Part shown: positions 1-6,657 of the stretch, piece after piece
Numbering within the stretch: position 1 is the stretch's first letter
Layout: each line of letters begins with the position of its first letter
Source of the DNA: CAZYTO01 sp964650405
GTDB lineage: Bacteria; Acidobacteriota; Thermoanaerobaculia; Gp7-AA8
DNA: 10,633 bases
Direction: 5' to 3'
Assembly (NCBI GenBank): GCA_964650405.1
Contig: CAZYTO010000200.1
Span: forward strand, 1-10,633
Translations under genes and position numbers: made by a program
Notes under the pieces: model-generated
Seen by the model: only the letters and a program-made list of their open reading frames with translations
Told to the model about the DNA's origin: nothing
The model's database searches: none

Positions 1-1305
1 CCCCTTCAAGGCTGAAAGCCCTTCGTCCGCCCGACCGCGTCCGGCCCGCGCAAGGAAGGCTTTCCGGTAGGCCCCGAATGAATTGGACGCAATAGCTTGC
101 CGAACGCCCCGCATCAAGTCAAGGTAAAACGAGAGGTTGTGGATGGTGTTGTAAACGGACGCGGCAATCTCCCCGTTCACGAACAGGTGCCGCAGGTAGG
201 CCCGCGAGACGGTCCGGCAGGTCAGGCAGGAGCAGGCCGGATCGAGCGGCCCGTCGTCCGCCGCGTATCGCGCGTTCTTGATGGCCACCTTCCCCTCGCT
301 GGTGAAGATCGAGCCGTTTCGCGCGTTCCGCGTCGGCATGACGCAGTCGAACATGTCGATGCCCGCCGCCACGCCGTCCAGCAGATCCTGCGGCGTCCCC
401 ACGCCCATCAGGTAGCGCGGGCGATCGGCCGGGAGGAGGGGAGCCGTGAACTGCATGACGTCCAGCATCTCCTCCTTGGGCTCGCCGACCGACACGCCGC
501 CGATGGCCACGCCGTCGAACGCCAGTTCCGAGATGGCCTCGGCGCTCCGCCGTCGCAGGTCGCGGTGGATGCCGCCCTGCACGATGCCGAAGAGGGCTGG
601 GGAGCGGGGAACGGCGAGCGGCGAGCGGGAGACATCGGCGTCGCGGCTGTTCGCGCCGGCCTCCCGCTCGCCGTTCGCCGCCAGCCGCTCGCCCGATTCG
701 CTCAGTGCGCTCAACGCATCGCGCGCCTCCAGCGATCGCCGCGCCCACCGATGCGTCAGTTCCATCGACGTCTCCACCGCGGCGTGCGACAGCCCGTAGG
801 CCGGGCATTCGTCGAAGGCCATGGCGATGTCGACGCCCATCTTCGTCTGGATGGCGATCGACGTTTCCGGCGAGAGGAAGTGCGCCGAGCCGTCGAGGTG
901 GCTCCGGAACTCGACGCCTTCCTCGCGCACCTTGCGGATGCTGGCCAGCGAGAAGACCTGGAAGCCGCCCGAGTCCGAGAGCACGGCCCGGTCCCAGTTC
1001 ATGAAGCGATGCACCCCGCCCAGCCGCTCCAGCAGGTCCGCTCCCGGCCGCAGCATGAGGTGGTAGGTGTTGTTGAGGATGATCTCGGGGCCGAGTGCCG
1101 AGTGCGGAGGGCCGGGTGCCGAGTGCTGATTGCTCCCGAGCTGCTTCAACTGCTCGGTGGTCAGGCTCTTGACGCTGGCCAGCGTCCCGACCGGCATGAA
1201 GACCGGCGTCTCGATCGTGCCGTGGGGAGTGGTAATCCGGCCACGGCGGGCCGCTCCATCCGTGTGGAGCAGCTCGAACTTCAGTCGCGACGCGGCACTC
1301 GGCAC
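1..1305 (-). CDS. tgt: queuine tRNA-ribosyltransferase (tRNA-guanine transglycosylase), 3' end outside window
   Basis: Exchanges guanine-34 of GUN-anticodon tRNAs for a 7-deazaguanine precursor of queuosine, in the cytoplasm. The 435 residues seen carry the family hallmarks in order: HTDGAARRGRI and TPVFMPVGT near the N-terminus, LNNTYHLMLRPG (res 77-88), the active-site SDSGGFQVFSL (110-120), GIVQGG (240-245), the nucleophile motif GIDMFDC (315-321) and the zinc site C358-x-C360-x2-C363 with H389. No stop is reached before base 1. Two in-frame insertions are obvious against the family: about 15 residues between LG and EIIL (res 59-73), and about 35-40 residues between LEAR and ALFG (res ~196-236). 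Both coincide with repeat DNA. The best start is GTG at 1305; upstream in this frame is a TGA with no other ATG/GTG/TTG, so the start sits inside a repeat copy. It lies 16 bp after lolA and is probably cotranscribed. Identity is certain; activity with the insertions is not shown. Confidence 0.96.
   Translation of the reverse strand, partial: MPSAASRLKFELLHTDGAARRGRITTPHGTIETPVFMPVGTLASVKSLTTEQLKQLGSNQHSAPGPPHSALGPEIILNNTYHLMLRPGADLLERLGGVHRFMNWDRAVLSDSGGFQVFSLASIRKVREEGVEFRSHLDGSAHFLSPETSIAIQTKMGVDIAMAFDECPAYGLSHAAVETSMELTHRWARRSLEARDALSALSESGERLAANGEREAGANSRDADVSRSPLAVPRSPALFGIVQGGIHRDLRRRSAEAISELAFDGVAIGGVSVGEPKEEMLDVMQFTAPLLPADRPRYLMGVGTPQDLLDGVAAGIDMFDCVMPTRNARNGSIFTSEGKVAIKNARYAADDGPLDPACSCLTCRTVSRAYLRHLFVNGEIAASVYNTIHNLSFYLDLMRGVRQAIASNSFGAYRKAFLARAGRGRADEGLSALKG
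598..717 (-). repeat. in-frame repeat-like insertion within tgt (GCGAGCG-type, with inverted arms)
   Basis: This stretch adds about 40 residues of low-complexity Ser/Arg/Ala-rich sequence just before the conserved ALFGIVQGG of Tgt, where family members have a short linker. On the plus strand it has GCGAGCGGGAG at 621-631 and its exact reverse complement CTCCCGCTCGC at 661-671, with related GAACGGCGAGCG tracts on both sides. It therefore looks like two facing copies of a GCGAGCG heptamer tandem. Its length keeps the frame open. Seen directly: the repeats and the extra residues. Inferred: that it was inserted as a mobile or expanding repeat. Confidence 0.75.
1089..1133 (-). repeat. in-frame GCCGAGT-type tandem repeat within tgt
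   Basis: The plus strand reads GGCCGAGTGCCGAGTGC, then GCCGGGTGCCGAGTGC, an imperfect tandem of the heptamer GCCGAGT. It encodes about 15 additional residues (NQHSAPGPPHSALGP) exactly between LG and EIILNNTYH of Tgt, where family members have only one or two residues. The same core occurs inverted at 1294-1309. The insertion site is in a loop before a conserved strand, so the protein may tolerate it. Confidence 0.75.
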
Positions 1306-1320
1306 TCGGTACCCGGCACT
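1294..1320 (-). repeat. GCCGAGT-type repeat copy at the lolA/tgt junction, carrying the tgt start codon
   Basis: On the minus strand this reads AGTGCCGGGTACCGAGTG then CCGAGTGCC. It shares CCGAGTGCCGAGTGC with 1091-1105 in opposite orientation. It fills most of the space between the lolA stop (1322-1324) and the first conserved Tgt residues, and contains the GTG at 1303-1305 that is the only standard start available to tgt. Confidence 0.7.
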
Positions 1321-1321
1321 T

Positions 1322-2002
1322 CTACTGAAGCTTCATCGCTTCCACCCGCGTGTTCGGCGGGAGGTTGAGCGAGAAGCGGCCCTGCGCCACCGGCGTATTG
1401 GTCCGGATGTTCGTGAACTCGTAGCGGGTGACGTCGCCGTCGCCCTCCGTGTACTCGAACTTCGTGGTGAGATAGCTCTTCTTGTCGATCCAGATCTTGA
1501 TGTGGCGGACGCGCTTGGCGATGCCTTTCGTCTTCGGGTCGAGATCGAGCACGTACTGGGGCAGGTCGGCGCGGTTGGAGAAGGTGAAGTTGAAGTAGGC
1601 GGCCAGCTCGTCGAGCGCGCCGCTGGCGCCGAGGTACTTGAAGATCCGGTCCTGGTAGCGCTTCACCTCGATCGTCTCCGCCTTGTGCAGATCGGGGTAG
1701 TACGTCGTGAGCATGCCGTTGGCGATGAGCATGGAGATGTGCTTCGGCGCGTCGTACTCCCACAGCACGTTGTTCGGCTTGGAGTAGACGAAGTGGCCGG
1801 TGGAGACCTCCGAGTTGGCCAGGAGGGCCAGGGTCTTCTCCTGGCGGAACTCCGCCTCGAGGCTGCTGGTCTTCTTCTGCTGCTCCTGGACGCGCTGGAT
1901 CACTTCATCCAGGGAGTTCGGATCGCGGGGAGGCGCGGCGGCGGCAGGGATGGCGAGGGCGGCGGCGCAAAGCGCTGCCGCAACGAGACGGCTGGGGGAC
2001 AT
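1322..2002 (-). CDS. lolA: outer-membrane lipoprotein carrier protein LolA
   Basis: A periplasmic chaperone that accepts lipoproteins from the LolCDE transporter and carries them to the outer membrane. The 226-residue product begins with a clear signal peptide (MSPSRL, then an Ala/Leu-rich core ending in AAAA near residue 23) with no lipobox cysteine. The mature part shows the family pattern: LEAEFRQEKT, a TGHFVYSKPNNVLWEYDAP segment, then LIANGMLTTYYPD, followed by the long beta-rich half ending in RFSLNLPPNTRVEAMKLQ. The ATG at 2000-2002 was chosen because the frame's upstream extension, open to 2203, is not signal-peptide-like and runs across the divergent promoter. The Shine-Dalgarno site is weak (GGGG). 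It lies 16 bp before tgt on the same strand and is divergent from a secreted DUF4412-like gene. The fold and order are clear; partner genes are not visible here. Confidence 0.92.
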   Translation of the reverse strand: MSPSRLVAAALCAAALAIPAAAAPPRDPNSLDEVIQRVQEQQKKTSSLEAEFRQEKTLALLANSEVSTGHFVYSKPNNVLWEYDAPKHISMLIANGMLTTYYPDLHKAETIEVKRYQDRIFKYLGASGALDELAAYFNFTFSNRADLPQYVLDLDPKTKGIAKRVRHIKIWIDKKSYLTTKFEYTEGDGDVTRYEFTNIRTNTPVAQGRFSLNLPPNTRVEAMKLQ

Positions 2003-2078
2003 GCGCGCCCCAACGTGGCCGAAAACGGTCCTATTTCCGGTGGAGGGGGGTATACTCGACCGAGAACCGAGGTTATTT
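2003..2078. promoter_or_regulatory. divergent promoter region between lolA and the DUF4412-like gene
   Basis: This 76-bp gap separates two genes pointing away from each other, so it must hold both promoters unless the genes are leaderless. On the plus strand TATACT at 2051-2056 is a good -10 match, putting the start of transcription near 2063 and giving a leader of about 16 nt. No good -35 box is visible 16-18 bp upstream. GAGG at 2069-2072 is a Shine-Dalgarno site 6 nt before the ATG at 2079. No comparable -10 stands out for lolA. Confidence 0.5.
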
Positions 2079-2909
2079 ATGCACAAGAGTTTGCTCGTGT
2101 TGGGAGTGTGGCTGGTGGCGCAGAGCAGCCTCGGCGCCGTGGAATACGACTTCCGGCAGACGACGAGCTCCCAGCTCGAGTCCATACCCTCCGCCGACTT
2201 CACAGGTCATGCCGTCATCGACGGCGACCGCTACCGGGTCGATTTCAAGAGCGGCAACTTCGCCAACCCGGGTGTCTACCTCATCAGCACCAACGCCGCC
2301 CGGAACCAGATCTGGATCGATCCCAACAAGAAGCAGTACCTGGAGATCGACGCCGGCGGCGTGGCCAACGTCCTCGGCACCACGAACCTCACCTTCAGCA
2401 ACAAGAAAGTCGACGTCGCCCTCCGCGACGACCATCCGAAGGTGGCCGGCATCGTGACCGATCACTACACCATCAACATCAGCTTCGACATCACCCTGCA
2501 CATGGGTGCCCTCCCCATCACCCAATCCGTGACGGAGGTGATCGACAAGTGGACGACCACCGCGTACGGCGACCTCTCCGAGGGCTTCGTGTCGGGAGGC
2601 GGCCTGAGGACCAACAACCCCGAGATGGACGACCTCATCTCCCAGGAGACCACCAAGGTCAAAGGCTTCGCCCTCCGGCAGACGGCTTCGATCACCACCA
2701 CCAGCCGCACGCTGGCCGAGAAGTCCGAGCTGAAGGTCCCCCGCACCGTGAATCAGCAGAGCGATTTCGAGATCACCTCCATCGGCGCACAGCCGTCCAT
2801 CTCCGCCGATCTCTTTGCGATTCCAATGGGTTACCGGAAAGCAAAGCCGCTGGAGATCGACGGCGAGGCCGTCAATCGGTCCGTCACGCTTGAACCTGCC
2901 CGCAATTAG
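2079..2909 (+). CDS. secreted DUF4412-like protein of unknown function
   Basis: A 276-residue exported protein. Residues 1-20 form a signal peptide (MHKSLLVLGVWLVAQSSLGA). The mature part is beta-rich and alternates GDRYRVDF, VYLISTN, QIWIDPNKKQYLEID and later KVAGIVTDHYTINISF. The end, LFAIPMGYRKAKPLE, resembles the 'F-x-I-P-x-G-Y' ending common in DUF4412-type periplasmic proteins. I see no catalytic motif. The ATG was chosen for the GAGG Shine-Dalgarno site 6 nt upstream and the signal peptide right after it; the frame is open further upstream to 1800, but over lolA. It is first in a plus-strand row with the M23 peptidase and kinase (60 bp and 22 bp gaps) and divergent from lolA. The family call is by pattern only. 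Confidence 0.8.
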   Translation: MHKSLLVLGVWLVAQSSLGAVEYDFRQTTSSQLESIPSADFTGHAVIDGDRYRVDFKSGNFANPGVYLISTNAARNQIWIDPNKKQYLEIDAGGVANVLGTTNLTFSNKKVDVALRDDHPKVAGIVTDHYTINISFDITLHMGALPITQSVTEVIDKWTTTAYGDLSEGFVSGGGLRTNNPEMDDLISQETTKVKGFALRQTASITTTSRTLAEKSELKVPRTVNQQSDFEITSIGAQPSISADLFAIPMGYRKAKPLEIDGEAVNRSVTLEPARN

Positions 2910-2969
2910 CGGCTAAGATCGCTTCAGGTTTACGTCCCCGGTTGCCACGGTACATCCGAGCGAAGTGTG

Positions 2970-4298
2970 ATGAGGAAGCTGCTCGCCTTAGGCGAACGAC
3001 TGGGTGGGATCCTGCGGCGGCCGCGGCCTTATTTCGCGGTCATGTTTCCGCTGGCCATCCCGCTCGTCCTTGCTACGGTTTCCGTCGTCGATCCGTCCAG
3101 GACCGCGACGGCGAAGCCCACCGCGGCCACGATCCCCGCCCCGGAGTTGCGCTACCTCGACCTGAAGCCGAGCGCCGCGCCGGATGCCGCTCTCCCCGAG
3201 CACTCGATGCTCCTGGCCGTCGAGGCTGACGACACGCTCGACAGCGTCCTCAAGGGCGGCGGCCTCGATCGGGCCGAGAGCGCTCTCCTCAATCGCGAGT
3301 TCGGCCGCACCATCGACCTCCGCCGCCTCCGTCCCGGCAACCTGCTCCGCTTCCACTACAACATGGACGGCAAGGTCGACAGCGTGGAGATGAAGGTCGG
3401 CGGCTGGGGCGAGCTCGACGCCATCCGCGGCCCGAACGGCTTCGAGGTCACTCCCCGGCCGGCGCAGCTCCACGAGGTCAAGACGACCGTGGCCGCCCGC
3501 ATCGACACCTCGCTCTACGACGCCATCCGCGGCGCCGGCGAGAGCCCGGCCCTCGTGCAGGAGCTGGTGGACGTCTTCCAGTGGGACATCGACTTCTTCG
3601 CCCTGAAGAAGGGCGACTCGTTCAGTCTCGTGGTGATGAAGAAGTACGCCGGCTCGGACGAGATGGGCTACGGCCCCATCCTGGCCGGACGCTTCACCCA
3701 CAACGGCCAGACCTACGAGGCCTACCGCGAGGGTTCCGGCTACTACTCGGCCAACGGCACGCCGCTCCGCAAGGAGTTCCTCCGCGCCCCGCTGGCCTTC
3801 ACCCGCATCTCCTCCAGCTTCTCCAACAGCCGCTTTCACCCCCTCCTGCACATCTTCCGGCCCCACCACGGCGTCGACTACGCCGCGCCGATCGGCACGC
3901 CGGTCATGACCACGGCGGACGGCACGGTGGTGGAAGCGACCTACAACCGCGGCGAGGGGAACTACATCAAGGTCCGCCACTCGGCGCGGATCGAGACGTC
4001 GTACCTCCACCTCTCGCGCTTCGCCGCAGGCGTTCATCCCGGGGCGCGCGTGCAGCAGGGCCAGGTCATCGCCTACGTCGGCATGACCGGCCTGGCCACC
4101 GGGCCGCATCTCGATTACCGCGTGTCGGATAACGGCACGTGGCTCAATCCACTCCAGCTCAAAGGCATCACACCCGACCCGCTGCGGGCCGATGCGCTCC
4201 GGCAGTTCCGCGCGAACGCCGGCCAGCTCGCGTCACAGCTCGCCTCGGCCACGCCGCAGGTCGCGGAAACAAATCCGAGGCGGCGGGCACTTTTCTAG
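2970..4298 (+). CDS. membrane-anchored M23-family metallopeptidase (YebA/MepM-like endopeptidase)
   Basis: Probably cuts peptide cross-links of peptidoglycan in the periplasm. The 442-residue product has a basic N-terminus, one membrane segment (res ~22-41), then a linker and an OapA/LysM-like domain (DDTLDSVLKGGGLDRAE and LRPGNLLRFHYN, res ~80-140). A middle domain follows, then the M23 domain (res ~275-400). Zinc-site residues are visible: HHGVDYAAP gives H299 and D303, SYLHLS gives H347, and TGPHLDYR gives H380. The second His of the usual H-x-H is Asp (D382), which may be a subfamily trait or may weaken zinc binding. GTG at 2967 directly before ATG 2970 is an alternative start; no strong Shine-Dalgarno site supports either. 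It follows the DUF4412-like gene by 60 bp and precedes the kinase by 22 bp. Confidence 0.92.
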   Translation: MRKLLALGERLGGILRRPRPYFAVMFPLAIPLVLATVSVVDPSRTATAKPTAATIPAPELRYLDLKPSAAPDAALPEHSMLLAVEADDTLDSVLKGGGLDRAESALLNREFGRTIDLRRLRPGNLLRFHYNMDGKVDSVEMKVGGWGELDAIRGPNGFEVTPRPAQLHEVKTTVAARIDTSLYDAIRGAGESPALVQELVDVFQWDIDFFALKKGDSFSLVVMKKYAGSDEMGYGPILAGRFTHNGQTYEAYREGSGYYSANGTPLRKEFLRAPLAFTRISSSFSNSRFHPLLHIFRPHHGVDYAAPIGTPVMTTADGTVVEATYNRGEGNYIKVRHSARIETSYLHLSRFAAGVHPGARVQQGQVIAYVGMTGLATGPHLDYRVSDNGTWLNPLQLKGITPDPLRADALRQFRANAGQLASQLASATPQVAETNPRRRALF

Positions 4299-4320
4299 CA
4301 GACCCCCCACGGGCTAAACC

Positions 4321-6186
4321 ATGAAAAAAGTGATTGTCCGGGCGCCGGTGCGCGCCGACCTTGCTGGCGGTACTCTCGACCTCTGGCCGCTGTATCTCTT
4401 CCACCCCGGGGCCCGTACCGTTAACGTGGCCATCTCCTACCACGCGGAATCGGAAGTGGCCGTCGTTCCCGGCGACGCCATCGAGATTCACCTCGTCGAT
4501 CAACAATACGCGCGCCGCTACGAATCGATGGCGGAACTGTCCTCCGATCCGAAGGCCGCGCTCATCTTCCGCGCGCTCGAACATTTCCACCTCACCGGCA
4601 TCCGCATCACCACCCGCACCGACGCCCCCCGCGGCTCCGGCCTCGGCGGCTCCTCGGCGCTGGCCATCACGCTCGTCCGGGCGCTCGCGGAGATCGCCGA
4701 GAAGCCCATCGAAGGCGACGACCTGATCAACCTCGTGCGCGACCTGGAGACCCGGCTCCTCGGCGTCCCGGCCGGGATCCAGGACTACTACCCCCCGGTC
4801 TATGGCGGCCTGGCGGCGCTGCACCTCAATCCCGGAACGGTCGTCCGTCAGCCGATCCTGCTGCCCGTCGAGGAACTTGCCGGCCACTTCCTCGTGCACT
4901 ACGGCGGCATCGCCCACTTCTCCGGCACGAACAACTGGGAGATTTACAAGCGGCAGATCGAGGGGAAGAAGAGAGTGCAGAAGGGGTTGGCGAAGATCGC
5001 CGAGAGCGCGGCAGAGATGGAGCGCGCCCTGGCCGCCGGCAACCTCCCGGCCGCCGGTGCCGCGCTTGCGCAGGAATGGTCGAACCGCAAGGCGTTGATC
5101 GAGGGCATCTCCACGCCGGAGGTCGACGCCGCCATCGCCGTCGCCGAAGGGGCGGGGGCGTGGGGCGGCAAGGTCTGCGGCGCGGGCGGCGGCGGCTGCA
5201 TTGTCTTTCTGATGCCGAAAGAGAAGCGCGACGACGTGAAACGCGCACTGGCCGCCGTCCCGGGCCGCATCGTCGACGCCCATCCCGTCTCCTACGGACT
5301 GACCATCGAGCGCAGCGACGACGTCCAGGTACCGCTCTTCGGCCGCGTGCGAACGCCGTCGCACGCCGCCCTCTCGCTCGAGCAGCTCTACGTCTACGGC
5401 GGCGAGCGCTCCTACCGCCCGCACCTCCTGGCCGAGGCGGTCGTGACGCAGACGGACGGCCGGAGCGGCGTCCACACCTCGTTCGTCCGCTCCTACATCG
5501 CGCCGATCAACCCGAACGACGGCTCGGTGCTCTGGAGCCTCGGCCATCCGCTGGACCCGGAGCACCTGGACATCCGCGCCGTTCCCGAGCCGCAGCATGA
5601 GACGGAGCTGAGCGCCAGCCCCGAGACGCTCATGCAGGGCGCGGCCCAGTCGGAAGATGCCTTCCGCCAGTTTCTGGCCGCGACGGAGAAGCTGCAGATC
5701 TTCCACAACCCTCCGTTCACTCTCTACTCCCAGCCGAACGAATCGCGCGACGCGTTCCGCGACCGCTGCCATGAGGAAGCCAAACGCCGCCTGGAAGAGG
5801 AGACGGAGCGCCTGGAGAGCACCTTCCGCCGCCGCATCGACCAGCTCCGCGAGAAGTCCGAGCGCGAGCAGCGGGAGATCGACGCCAAGGACGAAGGCCG
5901 CAGCGACGATACTCCCAACGACGTCAACGTGGCCTGGGGCCAGGCCCTCTACAACATCACCAGCGGCAAGCCGGCCGGCGTGGCCGACGCCCAGAGCGTC
6001 CGCGAAGTCGACTACATGGAGCGCATCGCTCAGATCCAGAAGGCCTGGGACCGTGAGCTCGATACCCTGCGCGAAGACCTGGAGAGCCAGGCCCGCGAGA
6101 TCGAAGAGACGACCGTGACGCCAGCGCCGAAGAACATCGAAGTGACGAAGTATTTGATTTTGTGGGCTGGCTCGACTTTATCCTGA
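4321..6186 (+). CDS. GHMP-family sugar kinase fused to the C-terminal region of a HerA/DUF87-type ATP-binding protein
   Basis: Residues 1-331 are a complete GHMP kinase of the HddA-like (D-glycero-D-manno-heptose-7-phosphate kinase) type: RAPVRADLAGGTLDL (res 7-21), the phosphate-binding loop GSGLGGSSALA (106-115) and the C-terminal KVCGAGGGGCIVFLMP (284-299). It would phosphorylate a sugar or sugar phosphate with ATP; the substrate is not readable. A typical member ends near residue 331. From about 345 to 621 the protein instead matches, from memory of the family, the end of HerA/DUF87 ATP-binding proteins: YRPHLLAEAVV, FTLYSQPNESRDAFRDRC, a long Glu/Arg-rich coiled coil (res ~475-525 and 563-598) and the ending NIEVTKYLILWAG. 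No Walker A or B of that ATPase is present, so only its tail remains. Start ATG 4321 has no clear Shine-Dalgarno site. The junction is near 5315-5350. It is the last gene of its row; no terminator is seen after it. Confidence 0.85.
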   Translation: MKKVIVRAPVRADLAGGTLDLWPLYLFHPGARTVNVAISYHAESEVAVVPGDAIEIHLVDQQYARRYESMAELSSDPKAALIFRALEHFHLTGIRITTRTDAPRGSGLGGSSALAITLVRALAEIAEKPIEGDDLINLVRDLETRLLGVPAGIQDYYPPVYGGLAALHLNPGTVVRQPILLPVEELAGHFLVHYGGIAHFSGTNNWEIYKRQIEGKKRVQKGLAKIAESAAEMERALAAGNLPAAGAALAQEWSNRKALIEGISTPEVDAAIAVAEGAGAWGGKVCGAGGGGCIVFLMPKEKRDDVKRALAAVPGRIVDAHPVSYGLTIERSDDVQVPLFGRVRTPSHAALSLEQLYVYGGERSYRPHLLAEAVVTQTDGRSGVHTSFVRSYIAPINPNDGSVLWSLGHPLDPEHLDIRAVPEPQHETELSASPETLMQGAAQSEDAFRQFLAATEKLQIFHNPPFTLYSQPNESRDAFRDRCHEEAKRRLEEETERLESTFRRRIDQLREKSEREQREIDAKDEGRSDDTPNDVNVAWGQALYNITSGKPAGVADAQSVREVDYMERIAQIQKAWDRELDTLREDLESQAREIEETTVTPAPKNIEVTKYLILWAGSTLS

Positions 6187-6363
6187 GTGAGGGTGGGGGG
6201 CAGGGCGGGAACGAAGGATCTGGCCAACGCTGCTCCCAAGGCGAGCCACTCTGACTGTGCCTGGCCCAACGAATCGTAGGGTCGAACCAAAGGGGAACGG
6301 CTCACGCGGAGACGCGGAGCTCACGGAGAGCGGGTTGCCACGAGCAACCGATACCTGACTCCC
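6187..6363. other. intergenic stretch with short GCGGAGAC-type repeats
   Basis: No gene is seen between the kinase stop and the 42-bp array. At 6304-6330 there is an imperfect tandem ACGCGGAGACGCGGAG then CTCACGGAGAG, the third heptamer/octamer-type repeat class in this window. The 13-mer CGCGGAGACGCGG at 6305-6317 recurs inverted at 6848-6860. No terminator hairpin with a T tract follows the kinase. Confidence 0.5.
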
Positions 6364-6657
6364 AGCCGTGAATGGCTTGGCCTCTGACATCATCGTCGGT
6401 AATCCAGCCGTCAGCGGCTCCGCGCCAGCCATGAACGTCAGAAATCGAGCCGTGAATGGCTCCGCGCCAGCCATGAACGTCAGAAATTCAGCCGTGAATG
6501 GCTCCGTGCCAGCCATGAACGTCAGAAATCGAGCCGTGAATGGCTCCGCGCCAGATATGAATGTCTGAAATCGAGCCGTGAATGGATTCGCGCCAGATAT
6601 GAATATCTGAAATTGAGCCATGAATGGATTCGCGCCAGATATGAATATCAGGATTTT
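6364..6657. repeat. tandem array of seven 42-bp units containing paired palindromes
   Basis: Units start at 6364, 6406, 6448, 6490, 6532, 6574 and 6616, each exactly 42 bp, so the array is 294 bp long. The consensus begins AGCCGTGAATGGCTCCGCG and ends with a second half-unit around ATGAA. Two small hairpins are embedded per unit. Hairpin A is GAGCC-GTGAAT-GGCTC, intact in units 2-4; in unit 1 it is changed to AGCCG-TCAG-CGGCT, still paired. Hairpin B is CAGATAT-GA-ATATCTG, perfect in unit 5 and with one G-T wobble in unit 4, but not paired in units 1-3. Unit 0 is diverged in its second half, and units 5-6 drift in the first. Because 42 is a multiple of three, open frames run through it on both strands as 14-residue repeats. 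I read it as a non-coding structured repeat, not a gene. Confidence 0.9.

Noticed and set aside
97..1368. Long plus-strand open frame (423 codons)
   Set aside because: It is the antisense shadow of tgt; high GC keeps the opposite strand open, and its product is Arg/Val/His-rich without domains.
1130..2893. 587-codon plus-strand open frame
   Set aside because: It runs antisense to lolA and then out of frame through the DUF4412-like gene, both of which have clear signal peptides and family patterns.
4168..5772. 534-codon minus-strand open frame
   Set aside because: Antisense shadow of the M23 end and the GHMP kinase; no motif, composition typical of shadow frames.
6364..6657. CRISPR array
   Set aside because: The 42-bp units are contiguous and diverge along their whole length; there are no unique spacers and no cas genes.
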